A stretch of 64,000 nucleotides of DNA from an uncultured Lachnoclostridium sp. GTDB taxonomy: Bacteria; Bacillota; Clostridia; Lachnospirales; Lachnospiraceae. Where the stretch lies: contig CANBKJ010000001.1 of the NCBI GenBank assembly GCA_947369165.1, forward strand, positions 32,451 to 96,450. The letters run 5' to 3'. The notes beneath the pieces are model-generated. The model did not search any database. It was not told the DNA's origin and was given only the letters and a program-made list of their open reading frames with translations. Both the position numbers and the translations under genes were made by a program. Below, in pieces: positions 17,975 through 26,818 of the stretch (position 1 is the first letter of the stretch; each line of letters starts with the position of its first letter).

Positions 17975-18193
17975 ATGAAGAAAAAATATAAAATAGTAAA
18001 TCTGGATTGTGCGAATTGTGCGGCAAAGATGGAACATGCCATAAATAAGATTGAAGGGGTGGAAAGCGCCGTAGTCAGCTTTATGGCACAAAAACTGACA
18101 TTAACAGCAAAGGACGAGGGTTTTGATAAGATCGTGGAGCTGGCAGAGGCAGCCTGTAAAAAAGTGGACGCGGACTGTTATCTTGAGAGATAG
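17975..18193 (+). CDS. Heavy-metal-associated domain protein
   Basis: A 72-residue protein with a single HMA fold and metal-binding CxxC (LDCANCAAKME, Cys12 and Cys15). It probably delivers metal to, or buffers it for, the P-type ATPase encoded 23 bp downstream, whose own N-terminus lacks an HMA domain. The pair looks like a ZntA/CadA protein split into two genes. A ribosome site (GGAGG) precedes the ATG. Confidence 0.9.
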   Translation: MKKKYKIVNLDCANCAAKMEHAINKIEGVESAVVSFMAQKLTLTAKDEGFDKIVELAEAACKKVDADCYLER

Positions 18194-18216
18194 CAAGCCG
18201 GAGGAGGGAGATTTTT

Positions 18217-20115
18217 ATGACAAAAAAGCAGAAAAATGTATTGTACCGCATTCTTTTTTCCGCTGCGATCTTCGCCCTGCTTTTTCTGTTATTCCATGCA
18301 GAGATTCTCGATGCAGATAAGATATTTGAAAATCATATTTATGCCGTATTGTTTGAATTCTGTCTGTATCTGATCCCCTATGTGGTTATCGGTGGGGATG
18401 TGGTGAAAAAAGCGGTGGTAAATATCGGCCACGGGCAGGTGTTTGATGAGAATTTTCTGATGTGTATCGCGACTTTTGCCGCCTTTGGAACCGGAGAATA
18501 TGACGAAGCGGTGGCGGTCATGTTATTCTATCAGGTGGGAGAGCTGTTCCAGAGCTATGCGGTGAACCGCTCCCGCAGATCCATCACAGAGCTGATGGAT
18601 ATCTGTCCGGAATACGCCAACCTTGAGACAGAAGGCGGAGTGGAGCAGACGGATCCGGAGGATGTGCTGCCAGGCAGTATCATTGTGATTAAACCTGGGG
18701 AAAAGGTGCCATTAGATGGTGTTGTTGTGGAGGGAAGTTCCTTTGTGGATACCAGTGCGCTGACCGGTGAGTCGGTGCCCCGGAAGCTGAACAGCGGCGA
18801 TGAGGTCATCAGTGGATGTGTAAATGGTTCCGGTGTATTGCGGGTTCGCGTCACGAAAGAATTTGAAAATTCTACGGTAGCCAGAATTCTGGAACTGGTG
18901 GAAAATGCCAGCACCAGGAAAGCGAAAGTGGAGAACTTTATTACGAAATTTGCCAGATACTACACACCGATCGTGGTCATCGCTGCGCTTCTGATCGCAG
19001 TGATTCCTCCTCTTGTACTGGGACAGGGATTTTCGGAATGGATCCAGAGAGGATGTATTTTTCTTGTGATATCCTGTCCCTGCGCCCTGGTGATCTCCGT
19101 TCCCCTCAGCTTTTTTGGGGGGATTGGTGCGGCGTCATCCAGAGGTATTCTTGTGAAGGGCAGTAATTACCTGGAAATGGTCTCCCGGATGGATACCATC
19201 GTATTTGATAAGACAGGAACGCTGACAAAAGGAGAATTTGAGGTATCTGAAGTGATTTCAGAAGAGGGAATGGATGCTCTTCGCATGGCGGCTTCCGTGG
19301 AGAGATATTCCGGTCACCCCATAGCCCGCTCTATTCTCAACGCCTGCCAGGAGGACCTTGTAGAAGTATCAGGAGTAGAGGAGATCCCAGGGTATGGAAT
19401 GAAGGGGATTGCAGAGGGAAAGATGGTCCTGGCTGGAAAGAAAAAGCTTTTGACTGAACATGGAGTGGCGGTTCCTGATTTTGCGGAAAGCCTGACTGTA
19501 AAACATCAGACCAGTACTACTGTGTATGTGTCTATAGACGGGGAGTATGCCGGCTGTATATTTATCTCAGACCAGATCAAGCCGGGAGTGAGAGAAGCCT
19601 TGTCCGACCTGAAAAGGGCAGGGGTAAGACGGTTTGTTATGCTGACAGGAGATAAGAAAGAGACCGGTGAGGCGATCGCCGGACAGCTTGGTATCGACGA
19701 AGTGCATGCGGAGCTGCTGCCGGAGGATAAGGTGACAGAGCTTGAAAAAATCATGGAAGGGTTCAGTGAGGGCAGGTATGTGGCGTTTGCCGGAGATGGG
19801 ATCAACGATGCCCCGGTTATCACCCGGGCGGATATCGGCATCGCCATGGGCAGTATGGGTTCGGATGCAGCCATTGAGGCGGCAGATGTGGTGCTGATGG
19901 AGGATGACATCTCGAGACTGGCTTCCATAATCCGAATCTCTGTGAAGACGATGAAGATCGTGCGCCAGAATATCGTATTTGCCCTTGGAGTCAAGCTTCT
20001 GGTACTGGTTCTCGGAGCTCTGGGACAGGCAAATATGTGGGAAGCGGTATTTGCGGATGTGGGTGTGGCAGTGATCGCTATTCTGAATGCCATGCGTGCC
20101 AATTCTGCCCGGTGA
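18217..20115 (+). CDS. P1B-type Zn/Cd/Pb-exporting ATPase
   Basis: A 632-residue membrane pump. Seen: the TGES loop (ALTGESVP), the CPC metal site in the membrane at residues 287-289, the phosphorylated aspartate in DKTGTLT (Asp331), the HP motif (YSGHPIARS) and the hinge GDGINDAPV. The last helix has DVGVAVIAILNAMR, the Asp-x-Gly typical of the Zn/Cd/Pb subgroup rather than the copper pumps. The N-terminus goes directly into membrane helices with no HMA domain, which is encoded separately upstream. Expected to be induced by metal through the ArsR protein. Confidence 0.93.
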   Translation: MTKKQKNVLYRILFSAAIFALLFLLFHAEILDADKIFENHIYAVLFEFCLYLIPYVVIGGDVVKKAVVNIGHGQVFDENFLMCIATFAAFGTGEYDEAVAVMLFYQVGELFQSYAVNRSRRSITELMDICPEYANLETEGGVEQTDPEDVLPGSIIVIKPGEKVPLDGVVVEGSSFVDTSALTGESVPRKLNSGDEVISGCVNGSGVLRVRVTKEFENSTVARILELVENASTRKAKVENFITKFARYYTPIVVIAALLIAVIPPLVLGQGFSEWIQRGCIFLVISCPCALVISVPLSFFGGIGAASSRGILVKGSNYLEMVSRMDTIVFDKTGTLTKGEFEVSEVISEEGMDALRMAASVERYSGHPIARSILNACQEDLVEVSGVEEIPGYGMKGIAEGKMVLAGKKKLLTEHGVAVPDFAESLTVKHQTSTTVYVSIDGEYAGCIFISDQIKPGVREALSDLKRAGVRRFVMLTGDKKETGEAIAGQLGIDEVHAELLPEDKVTELEKIMEGFSEGRYVAFAGDGINDAPVITRADIGIAMGSMGSDAAIEAADVVLMEDDISRLASIIRISVKTMKIVRQNIVFALGVKLLVLVLGALGQANMWEAVFADVGVAVIAILNAMRANSAR

Positions 20116-20241
20116 CAGAGAAGATCGTGGATTTTGCCATTTTTCCAGTTGTGTCAGCAGTTATAAAATGATATACTTGTTGTTAGCGATGTTGAGACAG
20201 CTTAATACATTGAGCTGATGCAAGTAAAGGAGAAATGTGTT

Positions 20242-21510
20242 ATGAAAAGAGAGACAAAATGTATTCAGGCAGGATATGAACCCCAAAATGGTGAATCAAG
20301 AATGATCCCTATTGTTCAGAGTACTACCTTTAAATATGATTCCAGTGAGGATATGGGAAAACTATTTGATCTGGAAGCAAGCGGTTATTTTTACACAAGA
20401 CTTCAGAACCCCACTAATGATTATGTGGCAGCAAAAATATGTGCCCTGGAGGGGGGGACTGCGGCGATGCTTACCTCCTCCGGACAGGCGGCCTCTTTTT
20501 ATTCGGTATTTAATATCTGCAGCGCAGGGGATCATGTGGTATCCTCATCTACGATCTACGGGGGAACCTATAATCTTTTTGCGGTGACGATGAAGCGCAT
20601 GGGGATCGAGTTTACATTTGTAGATCCAGACTGTTCCGAGGAAGAACTGGAGGCGGCATTCCAGCCCAATACCAAAGCGGTATTTGGTGAGACCATTGCC
20701 AATCCAGCGCTAATTGTATTTGATATCGAGCGGTTTGCCAAGGCGGCACATGCCCACGGGGTACCGCTGATCGTTGACAATACGTTTGCCACGCCGATCA
20801 ACTGCCGTCCCTTTGAGTGGGGGGCAGACATCGTCATCCATTCCACCACGAAATACCTGGATGGGCATGACGCATCGGTAGGCGGCTGTATTGTGGACTC
20901 TGGAAAATTTGACTGGTTTGCCTATGCAGATAAGTTTCCGGGACTGACCACGCCGGATGAATCGTACCATGGCATCACCTATGCAGAAAAGTTCGGGCTG
21001 GAAGGCGCTTATATCACAAAGGCTACCGCACAGCTTATGAGGGATCTGGGATCGATCCAGGCGCCGATGAATGCATATCTTCTGAACCTTGGTATAGAAT
21101 CCCTTCATGTGAGGATGCCGAGACACTGTGAAAATGCTCAGAAAGTGGCTGAATTTCTGGAGGCCCATGATCAGGTGGCATGGGTGAATTATCCGGGCCT
21201 GCCAGGAAATAAGTATTATGAGAGGGCAAAAAAATATATGCCGGAGGGAACCTGTGGAGTCGTATCCTTTGGCGTGAAGGGCGGAAGAAGTGCGGCAGAG
21301 AAGTTTATGTCCAAGTTAAAAATAGCAATGATCGCGACCCATGTGGCAGATGCCCATACCTGTATTCTCCATCCGGCATCGGCGACACATCGTCAGATGA
21401 ATGATGAAGAACTGGTTGCTGCCGGCGTGGGACCGGATCTGGTGAGATTATCTGTGGGAATTGAAAATGTCAATGATATTATAGAAGATCTGGCGCAGGC
21501 ATTGGCATAA
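20242..21510 (+). CDS. O-acetylhomoserine sulfhydrylase
   Basis: A 422-residue PLP enzyme of the Cys/Met metabolism family that makes homocysteine from O-acetylhomoserine and sulfide. The start at 20242 follows AAAGGAG. Seen: the YTRLQNPT N-terminal motif, VDNTFATPINCRPFEWGADI, the PLP lysine in HSTTKYLDGHDASVGG, and the C-terminal LVRLSVGIENVNDIIEDL. Length and the HPASATHRQ loop fit the MetY-type sulfhydrylase rather than the shorter cystathionine lyases. It stands alone and ends before a terminator. Confidence 0.92.
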   Translation: MKRETKCIQAGYEPQNGESRMIPIVQSTTFKYDSSEDMGKLFDLEASGYFYTRLQNPTNDYVAAKICALEGGTAAMLTSSGQAASFYSVFNICSAGDHVVSSSTIYGGTYNLFAVTMKRMGIEFTFVDPDCSEEELEAAFQPNTKAVFGETIANPALIVFDIERFAKAAHAHGVPLIVDNTFATPINCRPFEWGADIVIHSTTKYLDGHDASVGGCIVDSGKFDWFAYADKFPGLTTPDESYHGITYAEKFGLEGAYITKATAQLMRDLGSIQAPMNAYLLNLGIESLHVRMPRHCENAQKVAEFLEAHDQVAWVNYPGLPGNKYYERAKKYMPEGTCGVVSFGVKGGRSAAEKFMSKLKIAMIATHVADAHTCILHPASATHRQMNDEELVAAGVGPDLVRLSVGIENVNDIIEDLAQALA

Positions 21511-21570
21511 AGGAATTCGTGGACTTCAACGAAGGGGGATCTCTTTGATACCCCGGTGTTAAAGGGCTGG

Positions 21571-21608
21571 AAAGAACAGGTGAAAATCATTTGCCTGTTC
21601 TTTTTTTG
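21571..21608 (+). terminator. Rho-independent terminator after the sulfhydrylase gene
   Basis: Stem AAAGAACAGG (21571-21580) with CCTGTTCTTT (21594-21603), 13-nt loop, followed by a T-run. Confidence 0.85.
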
Positions 21609-21696
21609 TGTAGGTACTTGAGCACCTGTGAGCCCTGGCGGTCTAGCTAAGTGTGATTCTCGTGGTTGGAGATTTTTATATTTATAAAAATAATGC

Positions 21697-21725
21697 TTGC
21701 AATTTATTAGAAAAGGAGATATAAT
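21697..21725 (+). promoter_or_regulatory. Strong promoter ahead of the BspA-like gene
   Basis: TTGCAA (21697-21702), 17-bp spacer, then consensus TATAAT (21720-21725). Transcription would start near 21732. Confidence 0.7.
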
Positions 21726-21731
21726 GACAAT

Positions 21732-22018
21732 CAATCTGAAATTCTAAATTCAGTATCAGACATTTCGTCTGGAAATCACTATGAAAAGATGGAACAGCCA
21801 TCAAAAACACAGCCTGCGCGTTTGGCTGGAGCACATTGGCGCCGCCACATCAGAGCCGCCACGTCAGAGCTGTAATATATTACTGCCGGGAATGCAGCGA
21901 TAATAGAGCGAATGGGGGGGATGTTGTCATGAATGTTGTTTTTTATGTGTAAAAAATGATAGAGCGACAGTGACAAGCTGTTTTTCGTTGTATTAGTATG
22001 AATAAGGGGGATTTATGT
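21732..22018 (+). other. Long leader before the BspA-like gene
   Basis: The stretch 21511-22018 has no convincing gene. After the terminator and promoter it leaves an untranslated leader of about 290 nt. It contains a short tandem motif (GCCGCCACATCAGAG then GCCGCCACGTCAGAG) and small stems such as CAGAC/GTCTG. No known riboswitch was recognised. Confidence 0.4.
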
Positions 22019-24823
22019 ATGAAAATAAATAAGGGAATTGAAAAATTAATAATATCTCTTCTGTTGATCTTAGCTCTGTTAGCGGGGATCTGCCAAGAAG
22101 CGCCAGTTTTTGCGTCTACAGCAGTAGTAGCTAGTGGAAAAATAGGGAATAATAGCTGGCAGCTGGATTCTGATGGCGTTCTTACCCTGTCAGGTAACGA
22201 CGAATTTGTGACTATGAAACGGGAAAGTCTGCCATGGTATGGTTATCGGTCAGATATTAAAAAGGTTGTTTTTGTTATGAGCCGTGTTCCGGGAGGCGAT
22301 ATCAGTGGATATTTTGCTGACAGCCCCAAGCTTGGTTCTGTAAACAATATTCCTTCCGGAATTGAAAAAATGCAGGAGAGCTTTCTCGGCTGCCGGCAGC
22401 TCAGGCAGGTTGGGACGATACCGGAAACTGCTGTATCCATAACCAGAGCTTTTAAGAATTGCAGCAGTCTGAATCAGCAGATCACAATTCCAGGAAATGT
22501 AGTCGAGGCGTCAGGCCTGTTTGACGGCTGCCTTGCACTGTCGGTTACGCCGGTGATCCAGAGTGACCGCATCGAGGACATGAGCTATATGTTCCGGCAT
22601 ACCGCACTTACTTCTGCACCCCGCCTGTCGAAGGCGGCGAGAGATTTATCCTATACTTTCAGTCAGTGTGATATGCTCAAGTCAGCGCCGGTGATACCCG
22701 AAACGGTTGAGCTTATGGAGCATACCTTTGAATACTGCTATGAAATGACGTCGGCGGCGGCCATTCCGCCCAATGTAAAATCTATGAGTTATTGCTTTAC
22801 ATACTGCATGGAGCTAATGTCTGCACCTGTCATTACTTCAAAAAAACTGGAGGATATGAGCGGCGCATTCAGTTATTGTTATAATATGCAGACAGCACCG
22901 GGGATTCCAGGAAGTGTGAAAAATCTTGATTATGCCTTTTATAACTGTCAGAGTATGAGGACAGTACCGGACATTCCGCCGAATGTCACAACGATGCGTT
23001 ATTGCCTGGCACGCTGTGGAAGGGCAGAGGGTTCCATGACTATTTATACGGTGATTAAAGATCCTGAAAAGTATCATTGTTTTGCCGGGGATACAGCACT
23101 GTACAGTCCGCACAATAAACCCTATTATCTCGGAGGAACTGGGAAAGGGGTAAAGGTGAACTATGTGAAAAATAATAAAGATGATGTAATAAAATATCTA
23201 TCCAGGGGATGGAACTGCGGGACGCTGGTGAATAACAAATATATAGAAGGTCTGAGTCTTGGGGAGAGCAAAGAACAAAAAATAGCGGATTGTATCGTAA
23301 AAGGTCTAAAGTCATTTACTTATACAGGGAAAGGATTTTGGCCGGAACCTGAGATTTATTATAGCAGTCTGAAATTAAAGATGGGGACAGATTATTCATT
23401 ATCTTATGAAAATAACGTGAATGCGGGCACCGCTGTCATCCATATATCGGGAAAGGGAAACTATAAAGGCAGAAGTATTGCGGAATTTACCATTCATGAA
23501 GCAGTTTTTTCAACAGTAAAGGCTTATTCCTATACAGGAGTTTATGATGGAAAGCCCCACTCCATCACCGTGTCTCAGGATGAGGGCGGTAAGATTGAAT
23601 ATGGGACGGAAGAAGGGCAGTTCACGATGGACAAATGTCCGGAGTATACACTGCCAGGCACATACCGGACATATTTCCGGGTGGTAAAGCCAAACTATGT
23701 CACATATACCGGGAGTGCGGACGTGATCATCGAAAAAAATACACTGCAGGTTCAGTCCGAGGGATACTCCGGAGATTATGACGGAAATCCCCATAGTATC
23801 TCTATCCAGACCGAGAAGGAAGCTGTTGTCAGATATGGCACCAAAAAAGGAGAGTATACAACAACCGTCTGCCCATCCTATGTAAATGTGGGAAGATATA
23901 ACGTGTATTTTGAAGTTTCCAGGACAGGTTATGAAACTTTTTACGGAATGCGGATGGTCATCATAAGGCGCAAACAGATCCATGAGATGACATTTCCTAC
24001 TGCCTCAGCGATCCGCAGTGGGGAACGGCTGGGAAGTTCGCGGCTGTCTGAGAATTATAATACATATGGAATATTTTACTGGAAAACACCCAACGCGATT
24101 CCAGAAGAAGGAAGCGGTTCCTATCCAGTAGTTTTTCAGCCGAAAGATCTGGTGAATTATGATTTTAGTGAGTTGGAAGGATACGATGAGGAGGAGAAAA
24201 AGGTCACGCGTCAGGTGACAGTTCAGGTGATAGTACCGACGCCAGAACCAACACCAACATCAATGCCAGATGTAACACCGGACACAGTACCAAATGTAAC
24301 GCCAGATGTAACACCAGATGGAATTCCTGAGACAACATTGGAGCCAGACGGACAGCCGGAACCTGGAGCCACGGACAAACCAGAAGCATCACAGAAACCG
24401 GATGATTTTCCCGGAACGTCGCCGATCGAAACGATATCACCAGAAGAGGTACAGGAAGGCCAGGGGATTTCCACATGGATTCAGATGTTCGATAACTGGC
24501 AGGAGAGAAAATATATCAAGACTGGGGAAAAGGTGCGCCGGCCCGGCAGAGTCAAAATTATAGAGATAAAGCGAAAGAAAAAGCAGATCTATATTTGCTG
24601 GAAAAAAATAGGTGGGGTTACGGGGTATCAAGTGCTGTATTCACCAAAGCGGTCCATGAAAAAAGGTGTAAAAAGAAAAAATGTCCGCAAAATGCGGACA
24701 AGTTTTAAATGGAAAAATTCAAAAAAATGTTATATAAAGATCCGGGCATATTTCACAAATGGAAAGAAAAAAATGTATGGAAAATGGAGCCCGATACGCC
24801 AGGTGAAAGCAGGAAAGGGGTAA
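22019..24823 (+). CDS. Large exported BspA-like repeat protein
   Basis: A 934-residue secreted protein. The start at 22019 follows AAGGGGG and begins a signal peptide that ends near VFAS. About ten 22-24-residue repeats follow (pattern AFxxCxxLxxAPxIPxxVxxM, for example AFSYCYNMQTAPGIPGSVKN), similar to BspA/DUF285 leucine-rich surface repeats. Next comes a strand-rich domain (FTYTGKGFWPEPEIYYSS), two related modules of about 75 residues (GVYDGKPHSITV and GDYDGNPHSISI), a Pro/Thr/Glu linker (about 24230-24430) and a basic fibronectin III-like C-terminus (YICWKKIGGVTGYQVLYS). No LPxTG anchor is present, so retention may be by the basic tail. Possible adhesin or wall-associated protein. Confidence 0.85.
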   Translation: MKINKGIEKLIISLLLILALLAGICQEAPVFASTAVVASGKIGNNSWQLDSDGVLTLSGNDEFVTMKRESLPWYGYRSDIKKVVFVMSRVPGGDISGYFADSPKLGSVNNIPSGIEKMQESFLGCRQLRQVGTIPETAVSITRAFKNCSSLNQQITIPGNVVEASGLFDGCLALSVTPVIQSDRIEDMSYMFRHTALTSAPRLSKAARDLSYTFSQCDMLKSAPVIPETVELMEHTFEYCYEMTSAAAIPPNVKSMSYCFTYCMELMSAPVITSKKLEDMSGAFSYCYNMQTAPGIPGSVKNLDYAFYNCQSMRTVPDIPPNVTTMRYCLARCGRAEGSMTIYTVIKDPEKYHCFAGDTALYSPHNKPYYLGGTGKGVKVNYVKNNKDDVIKYLSRGWNCGTLVNNKYIEGLSLGESKEQKIADCIVKGLKSFTYTGKGFWPEPEIYYSSLKLKMGTDYSLSYENNVNAGTAVIHISGKGNYKGRSIAEFTIHEAVFSTVKAYSYTGVYDGKPHSITVSQDEGGKIEYGTEEGQFTMDKCPEYTLPGTYRTYFRVVKPNYVTYTGSADVIIEKNTLQVQSEGYSGDYDGNPHSISIQTEKEAVVRYGTKKGEYTTTVCPSYVNVGRYNVYFEVSRTGYETFYGMRMVIIRRKQIHEMTFPTASAIRSGERLGSSRLSENYNTYGIFYWKTPNAIPEEGSGSYPVVFQPKDLVNYDFSELEGYDEEEKKVTRQVTVQVIVPTPEPTPTSMPDVTPDTVPNVTPDVTPDGIPETTLEPDGQPEPGATDKPEASQKPDDFPGTSPIETISPEEVQEGQGISTWIQMFDNWQERKYIKTGEKVRRPGRVKIIEIKRKKKQIYICWKKIGGVTGYQVLYSPKRSMKKGVKRKNVRKMRTSFKWKNSKKCYIKIRAYFTNGKKKMYGKWSPIRQVKAGKG

Positions 24824-24829
24824 TGCGAT

Positions 24830-25261
24830 TTATTCACTATCCAAGAATCGCATCTTGCTGTTTGCAGATTTGGCAACTTCGCCAATAAAAGCACCTTGTA
24901 TATTTTTAGAATGTACACAGTTGGCGCAGTAATTTCCAAAACGAATCGGAACACCGCAGCTTTTGCAGTGAATGAACACGGAAGAATTTTCCGGTATCTC
25001 TACTCTGCCCAGCCGGAGATATTCCCCGATCTTTGATTTGCGGACCCCGGTATTTGCAGATAATTCAACGGCGTTAGTAGGACCGTTTTCATCAAGATAT
25101 TTTTTTATCTTACCAAAATCATTATATTGTTCACATCCACATTTCTCACATACGAATTTTCCGGCATATTTATATTGCATTAAAATATGGCATTCAGGGC
25201 ACCAGAATTGCGAATCGTCAGAATAACGTTCTCTTTTAAGTATCACTTTATTATCTTCCAT
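24830..25261 (-). CDS. Zinc-ribbon regulator-like protein (YvyF-like)
   Basis: A 143-residue protein with two zinc-ribbon-like Cys pairs near the N-terminus (FWCPECHILM, VCEKCGCEQ), a helix-turn-helix-like middle (VELSANTGVRKSKIGEYLRL) and a third Cys cluster (HCKSCGVPIRFGNYCANC). The layout resembles the flagellar-operon protein YvyF/TIGR03826, but no flagellar genes are nearby, so the role is unknown. ATG 25261 has AGGAGGTGGCAC upstream. It converges with the BspA-like gene, 6 bp apart. Confidence 0.7.
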   Translation of the reverse strand: MEDNKVILKRERYSDDSQFWCPECHILMQYKYAGKFVCEKCGCEQYNDFGKIKKYLDENGPTNAVELSANTGVRKSKIGEYLRLGRVEIPENSSVFIHCKSCGVPIRFGNYCANCVHSKNIQGAFIGEVAKSANSKMRFLDSE

Positions 25262-25359
25262 TGTGCCACCTCCTACATAATATACTTAAAGTTTACTAAA
25301 ATTAGAAAGAAATTGCAATACATATTCTAAAGGAAAAATATTTTTTATCTAAAAAAGTT

Positions 25360-25389
25360 AAAAAGGCTGCTCAACGGAGCAGTCTTTTT
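25360..25389. terminator. Terminator after the DUF4364 gene
   Basis: Stem AAAAAGGCTGCTC (25360-25372) with GAGCAGTCTTTTT (25377-25389) and a 4-nt loop, with A and T tracts on either side. It includes the DUF4364 stop codon and separates that gene from the zinc-ribbon gene. Confidence 0.75.
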
Positions 25390-25886
25390 ATGGAAAGAGA
25401 ATATAATTCACTGCTTTGTTCCCGCCAGTTATTACATATTTTTACTGCATCTTCTTCCGTTGGCACAGTCAGTTTCGTCTCAAATAAAATATGATTGTTT
25501 TCCCGGAGAGAGCAGGTGGTGATATATTCGCCATGATCCAAAAGGGTATAATCACTAATCGCTGTAAGTCGGTCAATGATTGGCAGACTGTTTTTTTCCA
25601 GATATTCATCGATCTCCTGACGGATTTCCGCGGAAAGGCTGGAGATAAATAAGTTCAGTGTCTCCCTGCCTGCATCTGTAATGCTGTAAAAGGAGGTGTT
25701 ATAGGTGGCCGAACAGGATATGAATTCTGCCTCCAGCAGTTCTGCAAAGGCATTTTGCACATTAAAATAATTGGTATACCCCCGTTCTGTTATATAATCT
25801 GAGATCAAATTAAGTGTCATAGGGGATTCTACCTGGTTGAGGGTATACAGGATAATTAATTTGTAGATGGTAATGGCTTCTTTCAT
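25371..25886 (-). CDS. DUF4364 family protein
   Basis: A 171-residue protein matching the DUF4364 family common in Clostridia. The N-terminal 75 residues look like a winged helix (IYKLIILYTLNQVESPMTLN, AFAELLEAEFIS, FYSITDAGRETL). A C-terminal alpha/beta part follows. Probable DNA-binding regulator of unknown target. It abuts the radical SAM gene upstream, so the malic enzyme, radical SAM and DUF4364 genes probably form one minus-strand operon. Confidence 0.85.
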   Translation of the reverse strand: MKEAITIYKLIILYTLNQVESPMTLNLISDYITERGYTNYFNVQNAFAELLEAEFISCSATYNTSFYSITDAGRETLNLFISSLSAEIRQEIDEYLEKNSLPIIDRLTAISDYTLLDHGEYITTCSLRENNHILFETKLTVPTEEDAVKICNNWREQSSELYSLSIKRLLR

Positions 25887-26818
25887 CAGGCGTTATACTC
25901 CTTTCCCTGCCATATATTCCGGATCTTAAGCTGGCGGTGAATCTCATTGAGTACCTGCCGTTTGCGACGGCTCCACTCAGGAGCGATGAGCAGGTCTCCC
26001 GGTCCGTCTCCGGTCAGACGATGGATGATGATGTGTTCTGGCAGAATAGAAAGGGAACGGAGAACGATTTGTATATATTCCTCTTGTGACAGTGCTCTGA
26101 ATTCTTGATTCAGGTACATATCTGCTAGAACTGTATCTTTTAATATATGCAGCAGCTGTATTTTTATCCCGTCAGATCTGCTTCCTGCATGGGCGACCGT
26201 TTCAAGAAAATCGGTTTCGGTCTCCTGGGGCAGTCCGGCGATAACATGAGTAACGACTTCGATGCCAATGGATTTCAGAGATTGTACAGCTTTATCATAG
26301 ACATTTAGAGGGTATCCCCGATGAATCAGGTCTGCGGTGGATTCATGAATGGTCTGCAGGCCCAGTTCTACTATAATAGGTTTAATCCGGCGACACTCTT
26401 CTAAAAGTTTCATGACCTCCGTTGGCAGACAATCCGGCCGGGTGGCGATGGATAACATGACCACATCCGGATGCTCCAATGCCTCCATGTACATGGGGCG
26501 GAGAATCTCTATCGGTGCATAAGTATTGGTAAAAGACTGAAAATAGGCGATAAAACGATTCCCAACTTGTTTTCTCTTTGAAAGACCACGGATACCGTTA
26601 TCAATCTGTGTTTTGATTGAACTGGTTCGGGGAGAAGCGAAGTCGCCAGAGCCATTCCCGCTGCAGAAGATACAGCCTCCCCGGCCAAGGGTTCCGTCCC
26701 GGTTGGGGCAGGACAGTCCACTTTCCAGAGATACTTTATATATTTTTTCTCCATAGCGCTGTTTCATCTCATAGTCCAGAGAATGGTATGGTTTTTCACC
26801 CCAGAGTCGTTTCATCAT
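25886..26818 (-). CDS. TIGR01212 family radical SAM protein
   Basis: A 310-residue radical S-adenosylmethionine enzyme of the YhcC/TIGR01212 group. The iron-sulfur ligands are in CPNRDGTLGRGGCIFC, the family's spaced cluster rather than the classic CxxxCxxC. YFQSFTNTYAP, LSIATRPDCLP and ELGLQTIHEST are further hallmarks. The substrate is not known for certain; related proteins have been proposed to act on RNA. It overlaps the malic enzyme gene by 23 bp, and ATG 26815 is an alternative start. Confidence 0.9.
   Translation of the reverse strand: MMKRLWGEKPYHSLDYEMKQRYGEKIYKVSLESGLSCPNRDGTLGRGGCIFCSGNGSGDFASPRTSSIKTQIDNGIRGLSKRKQVGNRFIAYFQSFTNTYAPIEILRPMYMEALEHPDVVMLSIATRPDCLPTEVMKLLEECRRIKPIIVELGLQTIHESTADLIHRGYPLNVYDKAVQSLKSIGIEVVTHVIAGLPQETETDFLETVAHAGSRSDGIKIQLLHILKDTVLADMYLNQEFRALSQEEYIQIVLRSLSILPEHIIIHRLTGDGPGDLLIAPEWSRRKRQVLNEIHRQLKIRNIWQGKEYNA

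Noticed and set aside
21724..21747. ATG with AAAGGAG and a 7-codon peptide (leader peptide?)
   Set aside because: The ATG sits directly after the -10 element, upstream of the likely transcription start, so it would not be transcribed.
24204..24476. Repetitive minus-strand frames rich in Val/Ser/Gly
   Set aside because: They only mirror the Pro/Thr linker of the BspA-like protein.
24823..24853. ATGCGATT/AATCGCAT inverted repeat between convergent genes as a terminator
   Set aside because: Only 8 bp with no T-run; too weak to call.
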